Shown here one piece after another: positions 44,701 through 53,729 of a DNA stretch of 64,000 nucleotides. This DNA is from Lactobacillus sp. (GTDB lineage: Bacteria > Bacillota > Bacilli > Lactobacillales > Lactobacillaceae), in contig JAUMUC010000003.1 in the NCBI GenBank assembly GCA_030530865.1, positions 105,692 through 169,691 of the forward strand, in the 5' to 3' direction. How positions within the stretch are numbered: position 1 is the stretch's first letter; each line of letters begins with the position of its first letter. A program made the translations under genes and the position numbers. The notes under the pieces are model-generated. The model had not been told where the DNA came from. It did no database searches and saw only the letters and a list, made by a program, of their open reading frames with translations.

Positions 44701-45261
44701 ATGGTACAAGCAATTGATTTAAAAAAGGGTATGATTTTCGAACAAGATGGTAAGTTGATTCAAGTAATTGCAGCTAACCACCACAAGCCTGGTAAGGGTA
44801 ACACTGTTATGCAAATGGACTTGAAGGATGTACGTTCAGGTTCAGTAGTTCACAAAACCATGAGACCTTCAGAAAAGGTTGAATTAGTTGAAGTTAACAA
44901 GAAAAATGCACAATACCTTTACAACGAAGGCGATGCTTACACTTTCATGGATACTGATACTTATGAACAATACACCATCACTAAGGAACAATTAGGTGAT
45001 GATCGTCTTTACTTTATTCCAAACATTGAATTGCAATTGGAATTTACTGAAGAAGGCGAATTAATTGGTGTGGAATTACCTGGTACTGTAGAAATGAAGG
45101 TTGTAGAAACTCAACCTGGAATCAAGGGAGCAACTGTAACTGGTTCAGGTAAGCCAGCTACTATGGAAACTGGTTTGGTAGTTAACGTACCTGATTTCAT
45201 CAATGAAGGTGAAACTTTGGTAATTTCAACTGCTGAAGGAACTTACAAGTCAAGAGCATAA
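44701..45261 (+). CDS. efp: Elongation factor P
   Basis: Relieves ribosome stalling at polyproline stretches. 186 residues, three beta-barrel domains. The tip loop is HHKPGKGNT with the key Lys at ~34, a site modified in many bacteria. No modification enzyme gene (epmA, ymfI-like) is adjacent. GAGGAG site. Codon bias is stronger than in the flanking genes. Confidence 0.95.
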   Translation: MVQAIDLKKGMIFEQDGKLIQVIAANHHKPGKGNTVMQMDLKDVRSGSVVHKTMRPSEKVELVEVNKKNAQYLYNEGDAYTFMDTDTYEQYTITKEQLGDDRLYFIPNIELQLEFTEEGELIGVELPGTVEMKVVETQPGIKGATVTGSGKPATMETGLVVNVPDFINEGETLVISTAEGTYKSRA

Positions 45262-45263
45262 TT

Positions 45264-46172
45264 ATGGACATTAAAATTGTATCTGGCCAATTAGTCTATC
45301 CTCACAAGGATCGATTCGTTTTACCAATGGGCCAAGAAATTATTACCAAAACTGATAATTATACGATGCTGGATATTGAAACTACGGGTTTATATCCAGG
45401 AAAAAATCATATTACCGAAATTGGTGCTGCAAAAGTCAGAAATGGCGAAGTAGTTGATACATATGAGACATTGATAAACGATCCGTTGATTACTAGTATT
45501 CCGCCATTTATCCAGAATTTGAATGGAATAACTATTGATAAATTACGTAGCGAAGGTAAGGACCCTTTCAGAGCTATTATGGAATTTAGAACTTTTGTTG
45601 GGGATGACTTACTTGCTGGATATAATGTTCATTTTGATTTGAACTTTTTGGCAACTTTCTTTGATGAACACGACATATTGCCATTAACTAATGATTATTT
45701 CGATGTGTTACGTTTGGCTAGAGCTCACTTTAAAGGGCAAAAAAATAGTCTTTTGAATGTCATGCAGAGAATTAATCTAAAAAATACTGAAGCTCACCGT
45801 GGCTTAAGTGATACTTTAGACACGATTAATGTGTATAAGTGGTTATTGGGTGAAATGAATGATGAAGAATTCGAATTTGCTCAAAGTATGATTAAAGATT
45901 TTGATTTGCAAACGGCAATTCCCAAAGAAGCCAATTTCCGCAATCCAGTTGCTGGAAAAAGTGTTTTAGTATCAGCTAAATTGCAGGCAAAAACACCAGA
46001 TTTAGCAGAAGCATTAACCAAATTAGGAGCTACTCTTGTTGATGAGGGGAAAGCTGATTTGGTTTTAGTTACTAATCAAGAATTTAGTAATTATAAACGC
46101 CCAGAATCGCCAGCCAAACTTTGGTCTGAAGGATTTTTAGTTCAAAGATTGGATGATTGGGCAAGATCATAA
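45264..46172 (+). CDS. DnaQ-like 3'-5' exonuclease fused to BRCT domain
   Basis: 302 residues. DEDDh exonuclease domain: Exo I MLDIETTG (~36), Exo II 'GYNVHFDLNFL' (~118), Exo III HRGLSDTLDT (~180). C-terminal BRCT-like domain from about 225 (GKSVLVSAKL...LTKLGATLVDEGKADLVLV). Resembles Gram-positive DNA polymerase III epsilon-like proteins with BRCT, likely acting in repair. Starts 2 nt after efp. Confidence 0.85.
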   Translation: MDIKIVSGQLVYPHKDRFVLPMGQEIITKTDNYTMLDIETTGLYPGKNHITEIGAAKVRNGEVVDTYETLINDPLITSIPPFIQNLNGITIDKLRSEGKDPFRAIMEFRTFVGDDLLAGYNVHFDLNFLATFFDEHDILPLTNDYFDVLRLARAHFKGQKNSLLNVMQRINLKNTEAHRGLSDTLDTINVYKWLLGEMNDEEFEFAQSMIKDFDLQTAIPKEANFRNPVAGKSVLVSAKLQAKTPDLAEALTKLGATLVDEGKADLVLVTNQEFSNYKRPESPAKLWSEGFLVQRLDDWARS

Positions 46173-46177
46173 AAAAT

Positions 46178-46206
46178 AAAAACATCTAGAAATCTAGATG
46201 TTTTTT
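46178..46206 (+). terminator. Terminator after the dnaQ-like gene
   Basis: ACATCTAGA/TCTAGATGT palindrome with an AA loop, six T. Its stem resembles the terminator at 50192 on the other side of the PTS operon. Confidence 0.88.
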
Positions 46207-46286
46207 ATTTTGTATATAATTTCTGTCAAACATTACCAGAGTAATGATTGGCATAGTTAAAAGCTTTTTATATTATAAATAATTCT

Positions 46287-47786
<1,500 letters not shown>

Positions 47787-47788
47787 CA

Positions 47789-48172
47789 ATGGCTGAAGCA
47801 AAATTCGTCATGGTGAGATGCTTCATGGGGATTTATTTCTTCTTTAACTTCGTTTGGAGCATTGCATTGTTTGTAGGAAATAGCTCGTTTTGGATCGTGC
47901 CAGCGATGGTTACAATCTTGAGCTTAACAGCAATTTTTGAACAAATAGATCTCAAGAAACATGAACAATTAAAACTTACAAAATATTTTCTAATCGTACA
48001 GTTACTCGTTAATTTATTGATCTTAATTGCCAATTTAAATTCCAGCATATTTAGTTTACTTTTCCCTTTTATGAAAACTACTGGATTATTAACAATTCAA
48101 ACGATTAATTTACTAGGAGCAACCATTGCAATTAGCTTATTTTTGAAAATAAAAAAAGGAAGTAGGATTTAG
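47789..48172 (+). CDS. Small polytopic membrane protein in PTS operon
   Basis: 127 residues with about four hydrophobic segments (9-28, 33-52, 67-84, 100-119) and a basic C-terminus (KIKKGSRI). It lies 2 nt after the GH1 stop and 2 nt before the PTS IIB start, so it belongs to the operon. I recognise no family. It may be an accessory membrane component, but nothing in the sequence says how it acts. Confidence 0.7.
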   Translation: MAEAKFVMVRCFMGIYFFFNFVWSIALFVGNSSFWIVPAMVTILSLTAIFEQIDLKKHEQLKLTKYFLIVQLLVNLLILIANLNSSIFSLLFPFMKTTGLLTIQTINLLGATIAISLFLKIKKGSRI

Positions 48173-48174
48173 TT

Positions 48175-48489
48175 ATGGAAAAGACAATTATGTTATGTTG
48201 TGCAGCTGGAATGAGTACAAGTATGTTAGTTGCTAAGATGGAAGATGCAGCTAAGGCAGATGGAATCGAAGCTAAGATCTTTGCTTGTCCAGCCAGTGAA
48301 GCTGATGAAAAGATCGCTCAAGAAAACGTAAGTGTAGTTCTTTTAGGACCTCAAGTTAGCTACTTACTTTCAAGCTTTAAAGAAAAGCTTGCAGACAAGA
48401 ATATTCCTGTTGAAGTTATTAACATGCAAGCATATGGAATGATGGATGGTGAAAAGGTACTTCACCAAGGATTAGATTTAGCTAAGTAG
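48175..48489 (+). CDS. PTS lactose/cellobiose-type EIIB
   Basis: 104 residues. The phospho-Cys lies in LCCAAGMSTS (second Cys, residue 9, by alignment with the CxAGMSTS motif). 'VVLLGPQVSYLL' and 'MQAYGMMDGEKVL' are family motifs. Passes phosphate from IIA to the sugar during uptake by IIC. AGTAGGATT-type site upstream. Cotranscribed with IIA and IIC. Confidence 0.93.
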   Translation: MEKTIMLCCAAGMSTSMLVAKMEDAAKADGIEAKIFACPASEADEKIAQENVSVVLLGPQVSYLLSSFKEKLADKNIPVEVINMQAYGMMDGEKVLHQGLDLAK

Positions 48490-48502
48490 TGGAGGCTCAA
48501 TT

Positions 48503-48853
48503 ATGGATCAAACTGTTAATGATGAAGCATTACAAAAAACAATGATGCTGATTATTAATGCTGGTAATGCTAAAGGATTTGCTAAGGAAGCAATTGATGC
48601 AGCCAAGGCAAATGACTTTGATTTAGCAGATCAAAAAATCAATCAAGCCCAAAAGAGCTTAGTTGATGCACATAATTCACAAACTGAAATGATTACTAAA
48701 GAAGCTAGAGGTGAACATACTCCATTATCATTGTTAATCGTTCACTCACAAGACCACTTGATGACAGCAATCACTTATATTGATCTAGCAAAAGAAATTA
48801 TTGAAGTTTACAAGAAAATGAATGAAAAAGTGGGTTCTAAAGATGGACAATAA
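48503..48853 (+). CDS. PTS lactose/cellobiose-type EIIA
   Basis: 116 residues, all-helical family with phospho-His in LIVHSQDHLMTA (~77). Receives phosphate from HPr and gives it to IIB. GGAGG before the ATG. Its last codons overlap the IIC start by 11 nt. Confidence 0.93.
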   Translation: MDQTVNDEALQKTMMLIINAGNAKGFAKEAIDAAKANDFDLADQKINQAQKSLVDAHNSQTEMITKEARGEHTPLSLLIVHSQDHLMTAITYIDLAKEIIEVYKKMNEKVGSKDGQ

Positions 48854-50186
48854 ATTTATCAAATTTTTGAATGAAAAAATGCTAGCCCCAATGGGTAAGA
48901 TGGCTAACCTACGTTTCGTTAGAGCCATCATGGCGGCTGGTTTAGCATCAATTCCATTTACTATCGTTGGATCAATGATGCTTGTGTTAAACGTATTACC
49001 TTTGGCTTTCCCTGCTTTAACCGGCATTTGGAATGCCTCATTTGTGAAGATTTCTTCACTATACATGTCAATTAACCATGCTACTATGGGTGCCTTGGCT
49101 TTGTATTTTAACATTGTATTTGCATATGAATATACTAAGATCATTGCCACTGAAACTAAGACAAACATCGTTCCTTTAAATGGTGCGTTGTTATCAGTCT
49201 TTGCTTTCTTCATGACATTGCCTGAATTAGTCCTAAAGGGTGGCTCTTTCATTGCAAAAACTCAAATTGCAAAAGACAATGTTCTTTTCCAAGGATACAA
49301 AGTTACTGATTCAGGATTAGATCGATTAGGTACTTCTGGTATCTTTGTAGGTATTATCATTGCAGTGTTAGCTGTCAAGATTTACGAATATGTTGTTAAA
49401 CATAATTGGGTTGTTAAGATGCCACCAGAAGTTCCAGCTGGTGTTGCTAACTCATTTACTGCTTTGGTACCAGCTGCCATGATTGGTTTAATCGTAGCAG
49501 TCATTGAAGGATTACTTGTTTTGGCTGGTACAGATATCTTTAGCTTAATTGGTATTCCATTCAGTTTCGTTACTTACTTAACCAATAGCTGGGCAGGATT
49601 AATGGTAATTATTTTCTTGATCCACTTCTTATGGTTTATGGGTATTCACGGAGCAAATATTATCAGTGCTTTCTACACACCAATCGTGCTAAACAACTTC
49701 AACCAAAATATTCATGGTGGTCACTTTGTATTTGCAGGTGAATTTATGAATATGTTTGTAATCATTGGTGGTTCAGGTGCTACTTTGGGAATTGTTATTT
49801 GGATGACTTTAAGAGCTAGATCATCACAATTGAAGATTTTAGGTAAGACTGCAATTGTTCCTGCTTTCTTCAACATTAATGAACCAATCTTGTTCGGTTG
49901 TCCTGTTGTATATAACCCAATGTTGTTGATCCCATTTGTCTTTGCTCCAATGGTATCAGGTTCTATTGCCTACTTTGCAATTAAATTGGGCTTTGTAAAA
50001 TACATTATTGCTCAAGTTCCATGGCCATCACCTTTTGGTATCGGTGCATTTATCGGTACTGGTGGTGACTTGAAGGCAGCTGTTGTGGCAATTATCAACG
50101 TAATTGTTGCCTTTATCATCTGGCTTCCATTCATGAAGGCTTATGATAATAAGCTATTAAAGCAAGAACAAGCTAATGCTCAATAA
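48843..50186 (+). CDS. PTS lactose/cellobiose-type EIIC
   Basis: 447-residue membrane channel for beta-glucosides. N-terminal FLNEKMLAPMGKMANLRFVRAI and the central 'GIHGANIISAFYTPIVLNNF' and 'FFNINEPILFGCPVVYNP' motifs are those of CelB/LicC-type IIC. ATG 48843 preferred by family N-terminus; 48822 is a possible alternative. Last gene of the operon, closed by a terminator. Confidence 0.93.
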   Translation: MDNKFIKFLNEKMLAPMGKMANLRFVRAIMAAGLASIPFTIVGSMMLVLNVLPLAFPALTGIWNASFVKISSLYMSINHATMGALALYFNIVFAYEYTKIIATETKTNIVPLNGALLSVFAFFMTLPELVLKGGSFIAKTQIAKDNVLFQGYKVTDSGLDRLGTSGIFVGIIIAVLAVKIYEYVVKHNWVVKMPPEVPAGVANSFTALVPAAMIGLIVAVIEGLLVLAGTDIFSLIGIPFSFVTYLTNSWAGLMVIIFLIHFLWFMGIHGANIISAFYTPIVLNNFNQNIHGGHFVFAGEFMNMFVIIGGSGATLGIVIWMTLRARSSQLKILGKTAIVPAFFNINEPILFGCPVVYNPMLLIPFVFAPMVSGSIAYFAIKLGFVKYIIAQVPWPSPFGIGAFIGTGGDLKAAVVAIINVIVAFIIWLPFMKAYDNKLLKQEQANAQ

Positions 50187-50191
50187 AAAAA

Positions 50192-50223
50192 TAAAACCAT
50201 CTAGATTTCTAGATGGTTTTTTA
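50192..50223. terminator. Bidirectional terminator after the PTS operon
   Basis: ACCATCTAGA/TCTAGATGGT palindrome with short loop, A-run and T-run, between convergent IIC and GNAT genes. Confidence 0.9.
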
Positions 50224-50658
50224 TTTTGCTTTTTTTATCATATCAACATGTGGAGTATTGGCATGGATATAGGGCTTAGAACTAGCAATGAAGCCAAATT
50301 TTTGATAAAAGCCAACAACTTGTTCTTGAGCTTCTATTTTGATATCCAAGTTGGGATCTATTTGCAAGCAAGCTGAAAGTAGATGCTTCATTAGCTCATT
50401 ACCCATTCCTTGTCCACGAAGTGATTTTGCAATTACAACCCGGCCAAAGGAAAGATGGTCACCGGATTTAAAAGCACGTCCATAGGCGTCGACTTTACCT
50501 TCGTCATTTTTATGAAAAACATGAAGACAAGTGAGGTCGGTGTCATCAAGATCATTGATCGGACGGTTTTGTTCTTGAACGAATACTTTTCCTCTAAGTT
50601 GAGCACAGTAAAAGAATTCTTCAGAACTCATGTCGGCCAGCTTTTTTATAAACCACAT
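50221..50658 (-). CDS. GNAT N-acetyltransferase (ElaA-like)
   Basis: 145 residues. Acetyl-CoA site 'SLRGQGMGNELM' (~82) and the ElaA-type N-terminus 'ELRGKVFVQEQ'-like (here QLRGKVFVQEQ). Substrate unknown. GGAGGTAGC precedes the ATG. Ends inside the bidirectional terminator. Adjacent to the repeat region but probably unrelated to it. Confidence 0.88.
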   Translation of the reverse strand: MWFIKKLADMSSEEFFYCAQLRGKVFVQEQNRPINDLDDTDLTCLHVFHKNDEGKVDAYGRAFKSGDHLSFGRVVIAKSLRGQGMGNELMKHLLSACLQIDPNLDIKIEAQEQVVGFYQKFGFIASSKPYIHANTPHVDMIKKAK

Positions 50659-50743
50659 ATCGCTACCTCCAATGGAAATTTGAAAATAATTATAGCATTT
50701 GTCAGAAAGTTGTGAAAAATTTTGATTTTTGTGCGTAATAAAA

Positions 50744-50772
50744 GAGTAGAGGGGTTAAGGGCTCCTCTACTC
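50744..50772 (+). promoter_or_regulatory. 5' UTR hairpin of peptide mRNA (copy 1)
   Basis: 11-bp stem GAGTAGAGGGG/CTCCTCTACTC with loop TTAAGGG. The loop shares TAAGGGC with the antisense-template region at 51024-51030, like direct repeat DRa of par/Fst loci. A second hairpin CTTTC/GAAAG (50799-50813) lies just before the leader ribosome binding site. Confidence 0.65.
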
Positions 50773-50823
50773 AAAATACTGCTCTGGTGGCAGCTACTTT
50801 CTTTTTTGAAAGAAGGTGATGAT

Positions 50824-50889
50824 ATGAGTAATATTACTCAAATTTTTTACCTTAAAAAGAAAGGAGGTAGCAATCTTGGATCTATTTGA
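50824..50889 (+). CDS. Leader ORF overlapping the peptide gene (copy 1)
   Basis: 21 codons with GAAGGTGAT before the ATG. It reads MSNITQIFYLKKKGG... and passes through the AAAGGAGG site of the 29-codon ORF, ending inside its fourth and fifth codons. Conserved in copy 2 with one change (Ile4 to Thr). Probably a coupling device rather than a functional product. Confidence 0.5.
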   Translation: MSNITQIFYLKKKGGSNLGSI

Positions 50890-50965
50890 GATCCTAGAAA
50901 TAATTTGCCAAATTCTTAATTTGGTAATTAATTTCTTGAACTTTATTAAGAAATTCAAGAAATAA
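50876..50965 (+). CDS. 29-residue hydrophobic peptide, putative type I toxin (copy 1)
   Basis: TTG start exactly 8 nt after GGAGG. Begins MDLFEILEIICQ, continues with a hydrophobic Leu/Ile/Val/Asn/Phe helix and ends KKFKK. One predicted membrane or amphipathic helix with acidic N-part and basic C-tail, like type I toxins, phenol-soluble modulins or leaderless bacteriocins. It lacks the Pro/Gly features of Fst/Lpt toxins. Five codon differences from copy 2, four synonymous, favour translation. The antisense unit placed at its 3' end favours the toxin interpretation. Confidence 0.6.
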   Translation: MDLFEILEIICQILNLVINFLNFIKKFKK

Positions 50966-51071
50966 AAAAAGCCACCCAGCAGTTAAACGCTGCTGAGTGG
51001 CAACCCAAAAAAGTAGTTGCCACTAAGGGCAGTTAATAAGGGAGGTGTTGACCCACCTCTCTTATTTTTAT
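50964..51071 (-). ncRNA. Putative antisense antitoxin RNA (copy 1)
   Basis: Minus-strand unit: -10 TATAAT (plus 51078-51083), no convincing -35, about 107 nt, ending in the hairpin GCCACTCAGCAG/CTGCTGGGTGGC plus seven T directly after the peptide stop codon. Internal hairpins AGAGGTG/CACCTC and GTGGCAAC/GTTGCCAC. Convergent to the peptide mRNA and overlapping its 3' end. Confidence 0.6.
51042..51068 (+). terminator. Terminator of the peptide mRNA (copy 1)
   Basis: GAGGTG/CACCTC stem within 'GGGAGGTGTTGACCCACC', followed by TCTTATTTTT. Weaker than typical terminators but well placed. Confidence 0.5.
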
Positions 51072-51288
51072 GCCTTTATTATACACCTAAATTTTGATCG
51101 GAGGACTTTGTTATTGAACAAATATTTTTTCTAAATGGAAATTTGAAAATAATTATAGCATTTGTCAAAAAGTTGTGAAAAATTTTGATTTTTGTGCGTA
51201 ATAAAAGAGTAGAGGGGTTAAGAGCTCCTCTACTCAAAATACTGCTCTGGTGGCAGCTACTTTCTTTTTTTTGAAAGAAGGTGATGAT

Positions 51289-51354
51289 ATGAGTAATACT
51301 ACTCAAATTTTTTACCTTAAAAAGAAAGGAGGTAGCAATCTTGGATCTATTTAA
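51289..51354 (+). CDS. Leader ORF (copy 2)
   Basis: 21 codons, GAAGGTGAT site, identical to copy 1 apart from Thr at position 4. The stop codon is TAA here and TGA in copy 1, at the same position. Confidence 0.5.
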   Translation: MSNTTQIFYLKKKGGSNLGSI

Positions 51355-51430
51355 GATTCTTGAAATAATTTGCCAAATTCTAAATTTGGTAATTAATTTC
51401 TTGAATTTTATTAAGAAATTCAAGAAATAA
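51341..51430 (+). CDS. 29-residue hydrophobic peptide, putative type I toxin (copy 2)
   Basis: TTG start after AAAGGAGG. Same as copy 1 except Lys for Glu at residue 5, which makes it more basic. The other four codon differences (ATC/ATT, CTA/CTT, CTT/CTA, AAC/AAT) are silent. Confidence 0.6.
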   Translation: MDLFKILEIICQILNLVINFLNFIKKFKK

Positions 51431-51536
51431 AAAAAGCCACCCAGCAGTTAAACGCTGCTGAGTGGCAACCCAAAAAAGTAGTTGCCACTAAGGGCAGTTA
51501 ATAAGGGAGGTGTTGACCCACCTCTCTTATTTTTAT
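51429..51536 (-). ncRNA. Putative antisense antitoxin RNA (copy 2)
   Basis: Identical in sequence to the copy 1 antisense unit: -10 TATAAT (plus 51543-51548), terminator hairpin and T-run at the peptide stop codon. Upstream sequence differs from copy 1, so promoter strength may differ. Confidence 0.6.
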
Positions 51537-51555
51537 GCCTTTATTATACACCTAA

Positions 51556-51666
51556 AAACAAAAAGTCACCTAGTAAATGTATTACTAAGTGACTCACAAC
51601 AACACAAATATATTGCTACCAAATCGGTAACGAAAGAGGAAGATAGGAGTACATCTCCTCTTCTAG
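51556..51666 (-). ncRNA. Third, diverged antisense-like RNA without a peptide gene
   Basis: About 110 nt, the same length and layout as the two antisense RNAs. Ends in a 12-bp hairpin AGTCACTTAGTAA/TTACTAGGTGACT (one mismatch) plus T-run, with inner hairpins TACC/GGTA and AGAGGA/TCCTCT. The promoter-proximal sequence (ATGCATATTATACAACACCT on plus) resembles the copy ends (ATGCCTTTATTATACACCT). Confidence 0.5.
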
Positions 51667-51672
51667 ATGCAT

Positions 51673-51702
51673 ATTATACAACACCTCAAATAGTTTTGTT
51701 AA
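51673..51702 (-). promoter_or_regulatory. Promoter of the third antisense-like RNA
   Basis: Minus strand TTAACA, 18 nt, TATAAT. Best promoter in the repeat region. Confidence 0.65.
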
Positions 51703-51715
51703 TAAAACTTATAGT

Positions 51716-53053
51716 TTAATAATCTGCTAACGCACCCATTGGATCCCAAGGAGCAAGAACGATTGGTTCCTTGTCGTATTCTTTTTGCAAAGCTTCAGAA
51801 AGGTATTTCTTGTCGATAACTGCTTGATATACAAAGCTGTCAAACCATTCATCGCTCATCACGAAGTAACCCTTAAATCCAGGCTTTTCACCCCATGAGT
51901 TTTCAATCTTCCACTTAGTTGGCTTGCCATCGACTAAGTCAACACCAGTAATTACCATCGCGTGGTCCATTAAAGATTCACCTGAATCAAGTGCATCTGC
52001 CTTGCTCATTGAGTAGTCAACGTCGAATAATTCATCTCTTCTGTATAACTTGGTGTCGAGAATACCAGCTTGACGTTCTGATTCCTTGGCAACATTTGAA
52101 CCAAACCAAACTACTACACCATCTTGCAATTGCTTAATGATTAAGTCCTTCATTTCAGCGATTTCAAGATTCAAGTGACGAACTTGACGGCCACCAACAA
52201 CGTTTCCAAGATATTCAACAGTGAAGACCTTGTGCATTGGCTTATCAGCAGTTGGTGCGTTGATGATTGAGACATGATCAGTTAAGTTCATGCCAACGTA
52301 TTTTTTGAAAAATTCTTGTGGAGTCAAGCCTTTATCGATAACGTATTTACCTTCGTCATCTTTGTATTCAAAATCAAATTCTGTTGGTGGAACACCTAAT
52401 GAAGTTGCCAATACACGGAAAATGTCGTTTAACATATCTTCTTTGGCTGCTTGAATTTCTTCTGCAGGAACATTTTCACTAACAAGTTTTCTAAGCTTGA
52501 GACCATCTTTTCTCAATAAGTGGTTGATAGTGTCGTTCAAGGCACGTGAATCAGTGGCGTTGAAGGTATCTGGGTATACACTCTTTGGTACGATACCGTA
52601 TTTTTCTAATAAGCCACAAAGCATGTCCCATTGACCACCATCTTGTTGTGGAGTTTGGAATAAAAAGCTAACTTTGCGATCAGTTAATGGAATAACGCCA
52701 GTTGCAATTACGTTTTCTAAGAACCAGTTAGACTTTTCGAACTTGTCCCAGAAGTTAGTGAAGTTTTGTGAAAGTTCGAAGTCCTTAAGCTTGAACTTCT
52801 TTTGAAGTGGGTGACGCATGCTGTTTAATGCTGAGAACATCCAGCAACGACCTGAAATCTTTTGATTAGCTACTTTACCAGTATCGATTTCTACTGAAAA
52901 AGTAGGAGTGTTGTTGATCTTGGCTGCTGGGTCTTCACTTGCCTTAAAAATACCATTAGTTTGTGCAGCACGAGCAGCTACTTTATAACTAGCGTGGTTA
53001 GCTAAATCTGATTTGACTTTTTCAATAAATTCTGAAGATAGGTTTTGACTCAT
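51716..53053 (-). CDS. pepC: Aminopeptidase C (C1 family)
   Basis: 445 residues. Active-site Cys in ISGRCWMFSALN (~70), His in LMDHAMVITGVD, Asn in IENSWG. C-terminus APWDPMGALADY is the PepC type, where the C-terminal residues plug the hexamer channel. Trims peptides from proteolysis in the cytoplasm. GGAGG site before the ATG. Biased codons suggest high expression. It is a paralogue of the gene at 21222. Confidence 0.92.
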   Translation of the reverse strand: MSQNLSSEFIEKVKSDLANHASYKVAARAAQTNGIFKASEDPAAKINNTPTFSVEIDTGKVANQKISGRCWMFSALNSMRHPLQKKFKLKDFELSQNFTNFWDKFEKSNWFLENVIATGVIPLTDRKVSFLFQTPQQDGGQWDMLCGLLEKYGIVPKSVYPDTFNATDSRALNDTINHLLRKDGLKLRKLVSENVPAEEIQAAKEDMLNDIFRVLATSLGVPPTEFDFEYKDDEGKYVIDKGLTPQEFFKKYVGMNLTDHVSIINAPTADKPMHKVFTVEYLGNVVGGRQVRHLNLEIAEMKDLIIKQLQDGVVVWFGSNVAKESERQAGILDTKLYRRDELFDVDYSMSKADALDSGESLMDHAMVITGVDLVDGKPTKWKIENSWGEKPGFKGYFVMSDEWFDSFVYQAVIDKKYLSEALQKEYDKEPIVLAPWDPMGALADY

Positions 53054-53177
53054 CTGTTACCTCCGAAAAAATAAAAAACAAATTATGAAACTAATTTTAA
53101 ACTAATCTGTGAAAATCTGAAAGTTTTTTGCGAAGAATAGTGTAGAATAAAAATCTAAAGATAAAAGGAGAAAATAG

Positions 53178-53729
53178 ATGAAAACAAGAGGCTTTGAAGT
53201 TTTAACTGCATTCCAAAATAAAGGTATTCAATTGCCACAACGACAAACTTATGGCTCAGCTGGTTATGATTTGCAAGCAGCGGAAGATGTTGATGTACCA
53301 TCAATTTGGACTTTGAATTTTGTTAGAATCTTTCGAATGATTAGAAATGGTCATCCATTGACTGAATTGGATTTTGCTAAAGCTGATCAAGTTTTGAAAC
53401 CAATTATGGTGCCTACTGGCTTAAAGGCATATTTTCCAGAAGATGAATTTTTATTAATCGCTAATCGTTCTTCAAATAGCTGGAAGAGATATTTCACCTT
53501 GGCCAATGCTATCGGCGTTGTTGATAGTGATTATTACAATAATGACGATAATGAAGGTGCTCTTAATGTACAAATTATCAATTTTGGGGTAAGAACTTTA
53601 CACATTAAAAAAGGTGAACGGATTGCTCAAGCGATGTTTATCAAGACTTTGCGAGTAGATAATGATCAACCGGTAGACCGCCAACGGAAAAGCGGCTTTG
53701 GTTCAACCAATGGAGGAGCAGATGCCTAA
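53178..53729 (+). CDS. dut: dUTP diphosphatase (trimeric type)
   Basis: Removes dUTP and makes dUMP for thymidylate synthesis. 183 residues, longer than the usual ~150 because of an insert of about 35 residues (VPSIWTLNFVRIFRMIRN region) after motif 1. Motifs: GSAGYDLQA, NRSSNSWKR, GVVDSDYYNND, and RKSGFGSTNG. AAAGGAG before the ATG. Overlaps radA by 8 nt. Confidence 0.9.
   Translation: MKTRGFEVLTAFQNKGIQLPQRQTYGSAGYDLQAAEDVDVPSIWTLNFVRIFRMIRNGHPLTELDFAKADQVLKPIMVPTGLKAYFPEDEFLLIANRSSNSWKRYFTLANAIGVVDSDYYNNDDNEGALNVQIINFGVRTLHIKKGERIAQAMFIKTLRVDNDQPVDRQRKSGFGSTNGGADA

Larger units (their letters stand above)
50671..51091. repeat. 421-bp direct repeat, copy 1 (type I toxin-antitoxin-like unit)
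   Basis: Begins AATGGAAATTTG and ends ATACACCTAAA. Repeated at 51134 after a 42-nt spacer. Contents: GAGTAGAGGGG/CTCCTCTACTC hairpin (50744-50772), leader ORF, TTG-started peptide, antisense terminator and antisense promoter. Differences from copy 2 are a handful of substitutions and a 2-nt T-run change; the last ~126 nt are identical. Confidence 0.9.
51134..51556. repeat. 423-bp direct repeat, copy 2
   Basis: Same content as copy 1, in tandem and in the same orientation. Notable differences: loop TTAAGAG instead of TTAAGGG in the 5' hairpin, two more T before the leader ribosome binding site, and E5K in the peptide. Confidence 0.9.

Noticed and set aside
46228-46265. CATTAC/GTAATG inverted repeat upstream of the GH1 promoter as an operator
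   Set aside because: The arms are only 6 bp with a 4-nt gap, and no linked regulator gene supports it.
50455-50715. Plus-strand reading frame across the GNAT gene
   Set aside because: It is antisense to the well-supported acetyltransferase, has no ribosome binding site and no recognisable protein pattern.
50699-50741. Promoter for the peptide mRNA of repeat copy 1
   Set aside because: TTGTCA or TTGTGA could be a -35, but no good -10 at 16-18 nt was found, so I could not assign it.
51079-51423. Minus-strand 114-codon reading frame through repeat copy 2
   Set aside because: It crosses the hairpins and the peptide gene, and its basic Phe/Ile-rich product looks like a shadow frame of the repeat. 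The same frame is not preserved in copy 1.
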